From Burkholderia sp. S171 (lineage in GTDB: Bacteria; Pseudomonadota; Gammaproteobacteria; Burkholderiales; Burkholderiaceae), in assembly GCF_009766085.1 (NCBI RefSeq), contig NZ_LMUF01000032.1, positions 30,525 to 94,524 of the forward strand: a DNA stretch of 64,000 bases, read 5' to 3'. The notes beneath the pieces are model-generated. The model was not told the DNA's origin. It saw only the letters and a program-made list of their open reading frames with translations, and searched no databases. The translations under genes were made by a program, and so were the position numbers. Shown one piece after another: positions 8,563 to 17,448 of the stretch (within the stretch, counting starts at the first letter, position 1; every line of letters starts with the position of its first letter).

Positions 8563-9567
8563 TCATGGAGCCGCGAGCAACGCCGACAGCGATGCGTCGA
8601 TCTGCTTTTGAGCGTCGGGTTCGACTGGAGCCATGTGCCCCCAAATCGAATTGATCGTCACACACTTGCCATTCGGCATGTGTTCGGCCTCGGCCACGCT
8701 GTCGACCGGTGGGAAAATGCGGTCCAGGTCGACAGGCGACACGATAGTGCTCGCGGTGATCGCCGACAGCGCAGCGACGAGGTCTTTCTTATATAGGCTG
8801 TTATCGCTGATATCGCCATATTCCCAAGTTGCGAGTTGAGCCAGAAGATCATTGGCATCGTGCTTGAGAAACGTCGGTTCCCAGAAAAACTTGACGAATT
8901 CCTCGTGATTGTCGGCACCCAAAGCTGCGTAGGCCTTTAACCGATAGAACGCTTCGGAGACGCCCCAGCCCGCATAGATCGTTGCCAACGCCTTGATGCC
9001 ATCGACCGGGGGCCGCGCGTAATAGCCGGCCTCGAACGCGGGATCGAGTTCCAGCGCGCGCCTCATCGAAAAAAGGAACACCCGGTTGTACGACGCAGTC
9101 CGGGCCGAACCGGCGACAGGCGCAGCGCGTTCAACCATCTCCGGATATTGGGCCGCCCATTGATAGGCCTGTGCCGCGCCCATCGACCATCCGGCAACGA
9201 GCTTGATTTTTTGAATGCCCAGTGCCGTGGTCAGCAGTTCGTGCTGGAGCCGTACATTGTCGAAATAGGTCACGATCGCGAAGCGAGCGCGATCGTTGGG
9301 CGAGGGGGTATTGGACGGCGAGCTTGATCGGCCGTTACCCAGCAGGTTCGTGAACACGATGAAATGGTCTTGCGAATTGATCGCCCGTCCTTCCCCGCAA
9401 AATACGGCTTCGCTGTCATCATCCGTACCTGAATACCAGGAGGGAATAAGCACGACGTTGTCTTTTGCGGCGTTCAGGCTGCCGATCGTTCGATAGGCCA
9501 ATCGCGCGATCGGGAGCACGCCGCCTTTCTGGAGCAGAAAGTTTTTTGACTCGAAATATTCAAGCAT
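8563..9567 (-). CDS. Alpha/beta hydrolase of the homoserine O-acetyltransferase (MetX-like) superfamily
   Basis: 334 residues. The nucleophile elbow AGWSMGAAQAY puts Ser128 in the active site, and a late INSIWGHMAP supplies the histidine. The N-terminal half (LAYRTIGSLN, VLIPSWYSGT, NLLGNGRSSSPSN) matches MetX-like acyltransferases and hydrolases. Many such proteins outside methionine operons are unassigned hydrolases, and there is no met gene nearby, so metX is not assigned. It sits between two NmrA paralogs on the same strand, 18 bases before copy 1 and about 58 after copy 2, so these three genes probably form one transcript. Confidence 0.82.
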   Translation of the reverse strand: MLEYFESKNFLLQKGGVLPIARLAYRTIGSLNAAKDNVVLIPSWYSGTDDDSEAVFCGEGRAINSQDHFIVFTNLLGNGRSSSPSNTPSPNDRARFAIVTYFDNVRLQHELLTTALGIQKIKLVAGWSMGAAQAYQWAAQYPEMVERAAPVAGSARTASYNRVFLFSMRRALELDPAFEAGYYARPPVDGIKALATIYAGWGVSEAFYRLKAYAALGADNHEEFVKFFWEPTFLKHDANDLLAQLATWEYGDISDNSLYKKDLVAALSAITASTIVSPVDLDRIFPPVDSVAEAEHMPNGKCVTINSIWGHMAPVEPDAQKQIDASLSALLAAP

Positions 9568-9625
9568 ATTTTCCTCGCCTCACTGCGATGCGTGACCGGC
9601 CTGCTTGCACAGTTAAGTCACCGAA

Positions 9626-10501
9626 TCAGTATTGAAACGCTGCTGCGTTCTCTTTCGCGAACTCGATCCACGTCCGCGGGTTGCGGCCGGTCAATGCGAA
9701 GAAGTTGTCATAGACCGCGTCCGCACCGGGGATTGCCCGCGCTTCGTAGTCGATCCAGTTTTGATACACGCAGCTCATGTACGCGACGTCGGCGCCAGCG
9801 GCCAGCATGCCGTCGAGGAACTCTTTGGGCGGCCGGGATTCGTAGGTAAATTTCTGACCCACGACCTTCGTGAGAATGTCCGCGATTTCCGGGTAAGTTT
9901 TTGCATCGTAACCAAGGTGATACACCTTGCCCGCGTGCACCTCCGGGTGCTGAAGCACCACGGCGGCCACAGCGGCAACATCTTTCACGTCGACCCAGCT
10001 GATGCTTGCATCGCCGACATAGTGGCGGATCGCGCCATTGCCCTTTTCCTCCGAGCCGCCGTAGCCCAGCAGGTTTTGCATGAAGAGCTCGGGCCGCAAA
10101 TGCGTGAACGTAAATCCCGACCATTCAATATACCGCTCCACCAGCTGATGCCATGCCCAGTGAGCGACGCGGGTATCGTCGTCTCCGGGCGCACCGAGAT
10201 GCACGATGTGCTTCACGCCCGCTCGCTTTGCCGCGTTCACGAGGGCATAGCTTTGCTTGAGCATGTCGACGGTATAGCCCGTCAACATAAAGATACTGTC
10301 GACGCCTTCGAGCGCCGGAGCAATCGTCTCTTCACGGTCGTAGTCGAATCGCACGACCGGCACGCCCAGGCTTTTCGCTTTCTCCGGATTGCGAGCGGCC
10401 GCAATGAGCTCAAGACTGTCGTCGTTGGCGAGGAGGCGGATAAGCTCGCCGCCAATTTGCCCGGTTGCACCTGTCACAAGGATCTTTCTCCTGCTGGCCA
10501 T
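9626..10501 (-). CDS. NmrA-family NAD(P)-binding reductase (copy 2)
   Basis: 291 residues beginning MASRRKILVTGATGQIGG, with AAGGAG upstream of the ATG. Same fold and motif set as copy 1 at 7657-8544, clearly a paralog across its whole length. NADPH-binding atypical SDR, probably a quinone or electrophile reductase. Its position upstream of the MetX-like gene makes a reductase-hydrolase-reductase set. The start is unambiguous because the NADP loop begins only 8 residues in. Confidence 0.88.
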   Translation of the reverse strand: MASRRKILVTGATGQIGGELIRLLANDDSLELIAAARNPEKAKSLGVPVVRFDYDREETIAPALEGVDSIFMLTGYTVDMLKQSYALVNAAKRAGVKHIVHLGAPGDDDTRVAHWAWHQLVERYIEWSGFTFTHLRPELFMQNLLGYGGSEEKGNGAIRHYVGDASISWVDVKDVAAVAAVVLQHPEVHAGKVYHLGYDAKTYPEIADILTKVVGQKFTYESRPPKEFLDGMLAAGADVAYMSCVYQNWIDYEARAIPGADAVYDNFFALTGRNPRTWIEFAKENAAAFQY

Positions 10502-10582
10502 AATCTTACTCCTTAAGATACCTGATTAATTTTTTATCCTGCCATCTGACGATCGATGAGTGACCGTGCGGGCTACGCGCAC

Positions 10583-11572
10583 TTAAACCGTCACGACAAT
10601 CTTTCCGAACTGACCGTTGTTCTCCAGATAGCGATGGACTTCCACCATGTCGTCGAACTTGAATGTGCGATCGATCACGGGCTTGAGCGCGCCGCTTTCG
10701 AAGCCCGCCACGATGTATTCCACTGCAGCCTTGCGGCGGTTTTCATCGCCACTCGTCAGCCAGATGTTGTGCCCCTTGATGACGGGCATCTTGGCAATCA
10801 TTTCCAGGACAGGTAGCGGGGTAGCACCCTCGGCGAGTGCGCCGTAAAGATAGACAATGCCCTGAAACGTGAGCGCCGCGATGAGCTTCGGGAAGTGCGG
10901 GCCGCCAACCGGGTCGAACGCGACGCGCGCGCCTTGGCCGGCGGTAATGCGCATGACTTCCTGCACCAGGTCGACCTCATCGGTGACAATCACGTGCGCA
11001 GCGCCTGCATCGAGCAACTGCTGCTTCTTGGCGGAGGTGCGGGTCAGGGCGACAGGCGTTGCGCCCGCGTAGTTGGCGATCTGGATCGCCGCGAGCCCCA
11101 CGCTGCTGGATGCCGCCGGAATCAGCACGACATCGCCCTTGCCGACCTTCGCGTCTTCGATCAGCGCGCCGTAGGCCGTCATGAACATCATCCAGACCGA
11201 GGCGGCTTCCGCGAACGAAAGCGATGCCGGATGCTTCACCACCGCGTAGCCCGGTACGGTGACAACCTCGCCATACGTGAAGTACTGGTTCATCGAAAAC
11301 GACGGGATCACACTGACCACATCGCCCACCACGATGCCCGTGACGTCCGAGCCTACGGCGTCGACGATGCCGGCAGCTTCATACCCCAGCCCCGCCGGGA
11401 ACGTGACGGGCTCGATATACACGTCAGTGCGCCACATCGACTCGGCGCGGTTGATGCCGATTGCCTTGACCTTGATACGAACGTCGGACGGTCCCGGAGC
11501 CAGTACTTCTGTCTCGACGAATTTCAGAACGTCCGGGCCACCTGCTGTTGCGAACTTGATTACGCGTGACAT
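10583..11572 (-). CDS. Zinc-independent alcohol dehydrogenase / quinone oxidoreductase family protein
   Basis: 329 residues from the ATG at 11572 (MSRVIKFATAGGPDVLKF), with GAGG upstream; a longer frame to 11713 has no family similarity. MDR fold: GroES-like N-terminus with GINRAESMWR, and a Rossmann loop VLIPAASSSVGLAAIQIAN near residue 145. AFDPVGGPHFPKL is typical of the QOR branch. NADPH-dependent reduction of quinones or enals is the likely chemistry. The Old Yellow Enzyme gene lies 49 bases upstream on the same strand, so these two probably form an enone-detoxifying operon. Confidence 0.88.
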   Translation of the reverse strand: MSRVIKFATAGGPDVLKFVETEVLAPGPSDVRIKVKAIGINRAESMWRTDVYIEPVTFPAGLGYEAAGIVDAVGSDVTGIVVGDVVSVIPSFSMNQYFTYGEVVTVPGYAVVKHPASLSFAEAASVWMMFMTAYGALIEDAKVGKGDVVLIPAASSSVGLAAIQIANYAGATPVALTRTSAKKQQLLDAGAAHVIVTDEVDLVQEVMRITAGQGARVAFDPVGGPHFPKLIAALTFQGIVYLYGALAEGATPLPVLEMIAKMPVIKGHNIWLTSGDENRRKAAVEYIVAGFESGALKPVIDRTFKFDDMVEVHRYLENNGQFGKIVVTV

Positions 11573-11621
11573 GAGAACCTCGAGTGGAAACGGAAAAGTG
11601 AAATGAAAGAATCGCGTGACT

Positions 11622-12737
11622 TCATGCGGTCCCGGTAGCTTCCAGCGCGGGCGAATATGCCGGGAAATCCGAGTAATGCTTTTCGTCGCCGCCCCAGAAC
11701 GCGGCACGCACATACGGCGTGAGCGGCAACTTGTTCTTCAGACGATACGGCAGGTCTGGGTTCGACGAGAAGTGGCGGCCAAACGCGACCAGGTCTGCAT
11801 CGCCGGACGCGACGATCTCTTCGGCGCTGTCGCCGTCAAACCCGCCGGCGGCAATGATCGGACCATTGAAGTGCGGGCGCAGATAACTGACAGCGACCGG
11901 CGCATGGCCCTCGTGCAGCGTGTCGTCGCCCTTGACGCGCGGTTCGATCACGTGGAGATAAGCGAGCTTGTACTCGTCGAGCACCTTCGCGACGTAGCTG
12001 AACGTGGCTTCCGGGTTGCTGTCGGAGATGCCACCCCATTCGCCGGACGGGGAGATGCGCACGCCGACGCGGTCTGCGCCCCACACCGAGATCAGTGCTT
12101 CGACCGCTTCGCGAAGGAAGCGCACGCGGTTCTCGACCGGACCACCGTAGGCATCCGTGCGCTTGTTCGTGCCATCCTGGATGAACTCGTCGACGAGGTA
12201 GCCGTTCGCGCCGTGCAGTTCGACACCATCGAAACCGGCGTCTAGCGCACGCTGCGCCGCGACCCGGAATTCTTCGATGATCCCCGGGATTTCTTCGATT
12301 CCGAGCGCGCGGTGCGGTGACACCGGCACGAAACCATCCTTGGTGAATGCAACGCCGTCAAAAGGAACAACGGACGGCGCCAACGGCGCGACGCCGCCAG
12401 TCATTTCGACGTGGCTTTGACGGCCGCCGTGAATGAGCTGCATAAACGCGCGGCCGCCCTTGGCGTGAACCGCATCGGCGATAGCCTTCCATCCTTCCGT
12501 CTGACCGTCGTGATAGAAGCTTGCCGCGCCCAGATAAGAGCGCGCAGGGATCGAAATGCTGACGCCCTCGATGATTTCAAGTCCGCCTTCCGAGGCACGC
12601 TGGCCGTAGAAATCGGCCATCATCGGGCTGGGGATATCGCCGGGCTGAATGGTACGCATGCGGGTCATCGGCGCCAGAACCACGCCATGCGAGAAGGTAT
12701 AGGCGCCAACCTTTTTCGGGGTGAACAAGTGAGCCAT
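11622..12737 (-). CDS. nemA: Old Yellow Enzyme family alkene reductase (NemA-like)
   Basis: 371 residues from the ATG at 12737 (MAHLFTPKKVGAYTF). FMN-dependent TIM barrel with the family blocks LAPMTRMR, GGRAFMQLIHGGRQSH, the catalytic His-Asn pair and Tyr in LHGANGYLVDEFI, and DAYGGPVENRVRF. GFDGDSAEEIV and DLVAFGRHFSSNPDLP complete the flavin phosphate site. OYEs use NADPH to reduce activated C=C bonds and nitro compounds, a response to reactive electrophiles. A longer frame to 12887 reads through the leader that contains the dyad at 12794-12812. First gene of a likely operon with the oxidoreductase at 10583. The symbol is by family resemblance. Confidence 0.9.
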   Translation of the reverse strand: MAHLFTPKKVGAYTFSHGVVLAPMTRMRTIQPGDIPSPMMADFYGQRASEGGLEIIEGVSISIPARSYLGAASFYHDGQTEGWKAIADAVHAKGGRAFMQLIHGGRQSHVEMTGGVAPLAPSVVPFDGVAFTKDGFVPVSPHRALGIEEIPGIIEEFRVAAQRALDAGFDGVELHGANGYLVDEFIQDGTNKRTDAYGGPVENRVRFLREAVEALISVWGADRVGVRISPSGEWGGISDSNPEATFSYVAKVLDEYKLAYLHVIEPRVKGDDTLHEGHAPVAVSYLRPHFNGPIIAAGGFDGDSAEEIVASGDADLVAFGRHFSSNPDLPYRLKNKLPLTPYVRAAFWGGDEKHYSDFPAYSPALEATGTA

Positions 12738-12793
12738 GATGTTTCCTTTATCGGGTAGTGAGTGCGTGACGTTCGACTGGGTGCCGATTCGTT

Positions 12794-12812
12794 GAATGGA
12801 ATTTATCCATTC
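12794..12812. promoter_or_regulatory. Candidate operator dyad upstream of the OYE gene
   Basis: GAATGGA-ATTTA-TCCATTC is a perfect 7-base inverted repeat with a 5-base centre, 57 bases upstream of the OYE start. A partial half-site (GAATCATTCC) follows about 45 bases further upstream. Position and symmetry suit a repressor or LysR site; the cognate regulator is not adjacent. Confidence 0.45.
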
Positions 12813-13733
12813 CATGCCGCGTCGTGAAGACGGGCAATTGGGATATGAATCATTCCAAACGAGGATTAGTGAGCGCACGGCAGGCATGGCGAGGGGTTAA
12901 GCTCGAGCCGCCCGCAGGGGCCGGTTCCCGACTCGGCGCTGATGAGATCAATCGCTCGGCCAATGTCGACAGGGTCCTTGGGCGGACCTGACGAGACCCG
13001 ATATCAGCTGGGAAGGCGTTTCAAGGCGAAGGCAGAAGCGATGGCACTTTCTGGTCAAGGGGATGCTTGTCGCGACCACGTCGAACTAATTCGAATGAAT
13101 TCGAACGAATTTCGATCTCTAAAAATAAGTGATCCTACCTGTCTGTTCCGGGCTGCTTTCTTACGTTGCATTAGGTCCCCTTGGCTGGCGAACGCTGTTT
13201 TTATTCCAATCGTGAAGAACGATGATGTGTTTGTTTTTGGTGCGCTCTGCTTTCTCGTGGCTGTACTCGTGGTGACGCGCTTTGGTATTGAAACGCGCGG
13301 CAGCACGTTGGAGCGCGTGTCCGTTAGGCGCAGTTCGCCTTAAGGCGCAATCCCGGCAATATCCATGCTTATTTCCATCTGTTGGGAACCGCACCATGGG
13401 CCGCAATGAACGTGTATGCAATCATACAAACCGTGCCTTATTATCCGAGGGAGTAACCGGTTAAAACAGCTGATTCGCCTGATTAATCCTGGATGGCCTC
13501 CGGTCCATTGTCGTCATCGAGCGGCGATCTCCAAAGCATTTCTTCACGGCCAATGAGGAAAACGAATGTCGAGACGGCCACCTCCTCGGCCTTGGCGCTT
13601 CGGGCGGCCGCGAAGAACGGCACGTTGCAGCCGACGGAGGTCACGATCGCGCGGATGGTGATCACAGAGCTCGCCAAGCCTTAACGTGAAGTCGCTCTGC
13701 AACGAATAAAACCATTCGAGCCAGGAGTTAGCG
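12813..13733. other. Long intergenic region with no supported gene
   Basis: About 920 bases between divergent transcription units. Frames of up to 133 residues exist on both strands but none looks protein-like. A small tandem array of the 10-mer AATTCGAAYG occurs at about 13088-13116. The region becomes AT-richer near 13080-13140 and 13410-13490, so promoters for the dacB-like genes may be there. A start-proximal ribosome binding site (AGGAG, 13721-13725) precedes the ATG at 13734. Confidence 0.5.
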
Positions 13734-15410
13734 ATGAAACCAACGATCGAAGCGAGATGCAAACGCTGGCCAACAGCGTTTGCCGCGGCGTTTGCAGCCG
13801 CGTTTGCCGCCGCGTTTCTGCTCGCGTCCTGCGGCGGCTCGGATCACACGAGCACATCGGTCCCTGACGCGATCATGCAGGTGATGCAGAAACCCGCCTA
13901 CAACGGGGCGACCTGGGCAATGCAGGTTGTCGATGTCGATACCGGCCACGTCATCTACGATCTCAATTCCGGTTCGCAGGTGTTCATTGCTTCGGTTCGC
14001 AAGGTGTTTTCCACGGGCAACGCGCTCAACCTCTTCGGCGCGCAGCACACGCATGTGACGCCCGTGTACAAGCAGGGCACCGTCGACGCAAACGGCGCGC
14101 TCAACGGTAACCTGATCATGGTGGCGAGCGGCGATCTGACAATGGGCGGCCGCGCGAACCCGGACGGCACGATTGCGCTCGCCGCATTCGATCACAACGA
14201 AGCCGATGGTCTCGGTAACGCGCTGCTAACCGCGCCCGACCCGCTGGCGGGATTCAACGCTATTGCCGCGCAGGTAGCGGCTGCGGGCATCAAGACGATC
14301 AATGGCGACGTGGTGATCGACGATCGTCTTTTCGATGCGTTCGCGTATCGCGACGAGGTTGGCTTCAACGTCACGCCCATGCTGGTCAATGACGATGTCG
14401 TCGATGTCTCGTTCAGCTCGAGCGCCCAAGATGCGCTTCTTCCGTTCACCTATCGGCCGATGTCGGCGGCTTTCTCCGTGCAATCCACGCTGACAACGGC
14501 CGCAGCAACAACGGATTTCGCTGTCGATCTCAATCCCGATCCGCCGGATGTGCCTCAGTGCTTCGGCACGGCGAATTGCGAGGGCGAAATCAGCGGGACG
14601 GTGCCTGCGGGCGTTGCCCTTCCGCTGACCGGCACGTATCCGCTAGTGCGCACATTCCGGGTGACCCAGCCGTCCACGTATGCGCGCACGGTCTTTATCG
14701 AAGCGCTGGCGCGTGCGGGCGTGACGGTAACGGCGGCGCCGGTCGAGGCCAACCCGGTGGCGCTGCTGCCCGCGCAAGGCGCGTATTCCAGCGCGCAGCA
14801 GGTGGCTCAGCTCACGTCCGCGCCCTACGCGCAGGACCTGCGGTTTGTGAACAAGGTGAGCTACAACATTGGCGCCGACGTCACGCTGTTGCTCTACGGT
14901 CTTGCCAAGAACGGCTCGCGGACGATCGCCACTGCGCTCGCGACAGAACAGGGCGAGCTGTCGTCGACGTTCAAGATAACGCCGGACCAGTATCACTTCG
15001 TGGACGGAAGCGGCGGCGGCGACACCACGGCGACCGCCACGGCTGTCATCGCGATGCTGCGCGGCATGCGCCTGATGCCGGACTACGCAACCTACGTCGA
15101 CACATTACCTTCGCTCGGCGTCGATGGATCGCTCACGACGGTCACCGACTTCGAAGCCGACCCGACACTGGCGGGTGCGAAAGGTCGCGTGTACGCGAAG
15201 ACGGGCACCTATGTCGGCCTTAGCGCGACCACACCACAAACGCCGCTTCTCAAGGCACAGGCGCTCGCCGGTTATATCGATGCAAAGAGCGGCCACCGGA
15301 TCGTCTTCTTCCTGACGATGAACAATGCCGTCCTGGAAGGCATTCCTACAGTCGTGAACGCCTTCCAGGATGAAGGTGAGATAGCGGCGCTACTCTGGAA
15401 GCTGCAATGA
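13734..15410 (+). CDS. dacB: Peptidase S13 (PBP4/DacB-type) lipoprotein, copy 1
   Basis: 558 residues. Lipobox LLASC puts the lipidated Cys at 33, after an alanine/phenylalanine-rich signal. The three penicillin-binding motifs are present: SVRK (Ser87, Lys90), SYN (376-378) and KTG (489-491). S13 enzymes are D-Ala-D-Ala carboxypeptidases/endopeptidases that trim or open peptidoglycan cross-links. Between SxxK and SxN lies the insertion typical of PBP4, with NGDVVIDDRLFDA. A lipoprotein form would anchor the enzyme to a membrane, where classical DacB is soluble and periplasmic. Copy 2 follows after 54 bases, probably co-transcribed. Confidence 0.9.
   Translation: MKPTIEARCKRWPTAFAAAFAAAFAAAFLLASCGGSDHTSTSVPDAIMQVMQKPAYNGATWAMQVVDVDTGHVIYDLNSGSQVFIASVRKVFSTGNALNLFGAQHTHVTPVYKQGTVDANGALNGNLIMVASGDLTMGGRANPDGTIALAAFDHNEADGLGNALLTAPDPLAGFNAIAAQVAAAGIKTINGDVVIDDRLFDAFAYRDEVGFNVTPMLVNDDVVDVSFSSSAQDALLPFTYRPMSAAFSVQSTLTTAAATTDFAVDLNPDPPDVPQCFGTANCEGEISGTVPAGVALPLTGTYPLVRTFRVTQPSTYARTVFIEALARAGVTVTAAPVEANPVALLPAQGAYSSAQQVAQLTSAPYAQDLRFVNKVSYNIGADVTLLLYGLAKNGSRTIATALATEQGELSSTFKITPDQYHFVDGSGGGDTTATATAVIAMLRGMRLMPDYATYVDTLPSLGVDGSLTTVTDFEADPTLAGAKGRVYAKTGTYVGLSATTPQTPLLKAQALAGYIDAKSGHRIVFFLTMNNAVLEGIPTVVNAFQDEGEIAALLWKLQ
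13776..13817 (+). repeat. 12-base tandem repeat inside the signal peptide
   Basis: A 12-base unit encoding Ala-Phe-Ala-Ala (GCGTTTGCCGCG and variants) is repeated about 3.5 times, forming the hydrophobic core of the DacB copy 1 signal. The unit length is a multiple of three, so gain or loss changes signal length without shifting the frame. Confidence 0.75.
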
Positions 15411-15464
15411 TGCCGCGGCCCTTGTGCGCTCCGCGCAGCCGGACAATCTCGTCGAGGCAATGAC

Positions 15465-17096
15465 ATGCGCGCATCGTTTCCGGCTGTTCTGACGTTGATT
15501 ACTTCCTGCGTGCTTGTCGCGAGTTGCGGAAGCGACAGCGACAGCACGGCTGACCCGATCGCACAGGTCATGAACAAGCCGCGCTATACGAGCGCGAATT
15601 CGCAGTGGTCGATGGTCGTAATGGACGCCGGCACGGGCGAAGTGCTCCAGGCGCTGCAACCCGATACGCTCGTGCTGACTGCATCGGTACGCAAGCTGTA
15701 TTCTGTTGCGACCGCGCTCAACGTGATCGGCGCGGATCATCGTTTCGTTACGCCGGTGTATAGCGCCGGTACGGTTGATTCGTCGGGCAAGCTCACAGGT
15801 AACCTGATCCTCAAGGCGTCCGGAGATCTCACGTTTGGCGGACGGCAGAAGCCCGACAGTACCGTCGATTACACCGACTTCGATCACAACGATGCGCGCG
15901 GTTTAGGCGGCGCGATCCTCACCCCCGAAGATCCGCTGACTGCAATGAACGATCTCGCGCAACAGGTGAGGGCGTCGGGCATTACGTCGGTTAACGGCGA
16001 CGTGATCATCGACGATCGCCTGTTCGATGCGTTTACCGTGCCCAACGGCCCCGTGCTGATCTCGCCGATCCAGGTCAACGAGAACGTGATCGATGTGACG
16101 CTCTCGCCGGGTGCATCGGCGGGACAGGCAGGATTGCTCGACTGGCGGCCGCGCACCAGCGCGATGACAATGCAAGGCACATCGCTCACGACGGCGGCAA
16201 ACAGCGATGCCGACATCATGGTCTCCGGGGACGTGGAGAACGAGGGGCCGCTTTCCTGCTTCGCCATGCTTGGTTGCAAGGGCACGCTGTCGAGCGACGA
16301 AAGCCTCTCCGCCCCGGCCACGATTCCGCTCGGCTACGTGTCGCCGCTCGTCGGCAACGGCCTTTATGTGAATATTTTGCGTGTGGAAGATCCGCCATCG
16401 TTTGCACGCACGGCTTTCGTCGATGCATTGACGCGGGCGGGCGTATCCGTAACGGCGCCCGCGGTCGAGCCAAATCCGTCAGCCGCGTTACCGCCGACGC
16501 AGGACTATCCCAGCACGTCACAAGTCGCCAGTTTTACGTCGCTGCCGTATTCCGAATTCGCCAAGCTCGTGCTGAAGGTGAGCCTTAACACGGGCGCGAA
16601 CTTGAGCCTGATGTATCAGGGCCTTGCGCAAAACGTGCGGACCGTCGGCGATGCGCTCGGCACCGAGCGCAAGTTCCTGACCGGCACGCTCGGGCTCGAC
16701 GGCGCCGGCTTCAACTTCCCGACCAATGGCAGCGGCACGCCCGACAGCCAGGCGACCGCCCGTACGACAGCCACCCTTCTGAGCAAGATGAGCAGCTTGC
16801 CCGTCTATCAGGTGTATCACGACGCGCTCGCGATTCTCGGCGTCGACGGATCGCTCGCGGCGGTCGGCAAGAACGTGGTTGGCAAGGAGCACATCTTCGT
16901 CAAGAGCGGCGCGACGCTCCAGGGCAGGGAAATGGTCGCGATGAACATGGCGGGTTATATCGACGCGAAGAGCGGCCGGCGGCTTGCGTACGCGCTGTTC
17001 GTCAACAACGCCGGTCCCATCACGGCGCTCACTGACACCCTGGAGGTCTTTGACGACGAAGCGACGATCCTCGGCATCCTCTATGCAAAGTACTGA
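15465..17096 (+). CDS. dacB: Peptidase S13 (PBP4/DacB-type) lipoprotein, copy 2
   Basis: 543 residues, full-length paralog of the preceding gene. Lipobox LVASC (Cys21). Motifs: SVRK (Ser74, Lys77), SLN (373-375) and KSG (480-482) in place of KTG. Both copies keep the insertion NGDVIIDDRLFDAF. The KSG variant and SLN in place of SYN suggest altered substrate preference. Role: D-Ala-D-Ala carboxypeptidase/endopeptidase at the cell envelope. It is the last gene before the two-partner secretion operon, separated by 352 bases, so separate transcription is likely. Confidence 0.88.
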   Translation: MRASFPAVLTLITSCVLVASCGSDSDSTADPIAQVMNKPRYTSANSQWSMVVMDAGTGEVLQALQPDTLVLTASVRKLYSVATALNVIGADHRFVTPVYSAGTVDSSGKLTGNLILKASGDLTFGGRQKPDSTVDYTDFDHNDARGLGGAILTPEDPLTAMNDLAQQVRASGITSVNGDVIIDDRLFDAFTVPNGPVLISPIQVNENVIDVTLSPGASAGQAGLLDWRPRTSAMTMQGTSLTTAANSDADIMVSGDVENEGPLSCFAMLGCKGTLSSDESLSAPATIPLGYVSPLVGNGLYVNILRVEDPPSFARTAFVDALTRAGVSVTAPAVEPNPSAALPPTQDYPSTSQVASFTSLPYSEFAKLVLKVSLNTGANLSLMYQGLAQNVRTVGDALGTERKFLTGTLGLDGAGFNFPTNGSGTPDSQATARTTATLLSKMSSLPVYQVYHDALAILGVDGSLAAVGKNVVGKEHIFVKSGATLQGREMVAMNMAGYIDAKSGRRLAYALFVNNAGPITALTDTLEVFDDEATILGILYAKY

Positions 17097-17448
17097 GGGT
17101 GAGAGACGGCTTCCGGCACGGTACGCCAACTGCTCGCTGCTGCGCCGTCCTATCTGGCATGCGTGGGAACACCGCTCGCGCCCGCCGAACTGGCCGGACA
17201 TAGGATTTTCTTTAATCGAAAAACCAATAACAAGCTGATTCAACTGTCTTTTAATTGTGCTAAATTTGTTGCACTTATAAAGTGCGTTCTATTAGCCCTA
17301 TTGTCTGGCGAAACGCTCGAAATCAATAAATCATAATACGAAAGATCGTTCGGAATACTGAACGGGCGTTCATTCATTTGTTCGATCATGGTTTACCAGC
17401 ATCGGCAAATGCGAACCCTATAAAGCGACGCAACAGGACCCGAACATC
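17097..17448. other. Intergenic region upstream of the TPS operon
   Basis: About 350 bases, AT-rich from 17205 to 17360, unlike the flanking coding DNA. A short hairpin GCACTT-ATA-AAGTGC lies near 17271-17285. No protein-like frame. It should carry the promoter for the five-gene operon starting at 17449; no single -35/-10 pair is decisive. Confidence 0.45.

Noticed and set aside
8563..9567. Assignment as methionine-pathway metX
   Set aside because: No met genes around, and many MetX-like proteins in redox clusters are unassigned hydrolases.
12942..13343. 133-codon plus-strand frame in the region before dacB
   Set aside because: No ribosome site, no homology and mixed composition; left as intergenic.
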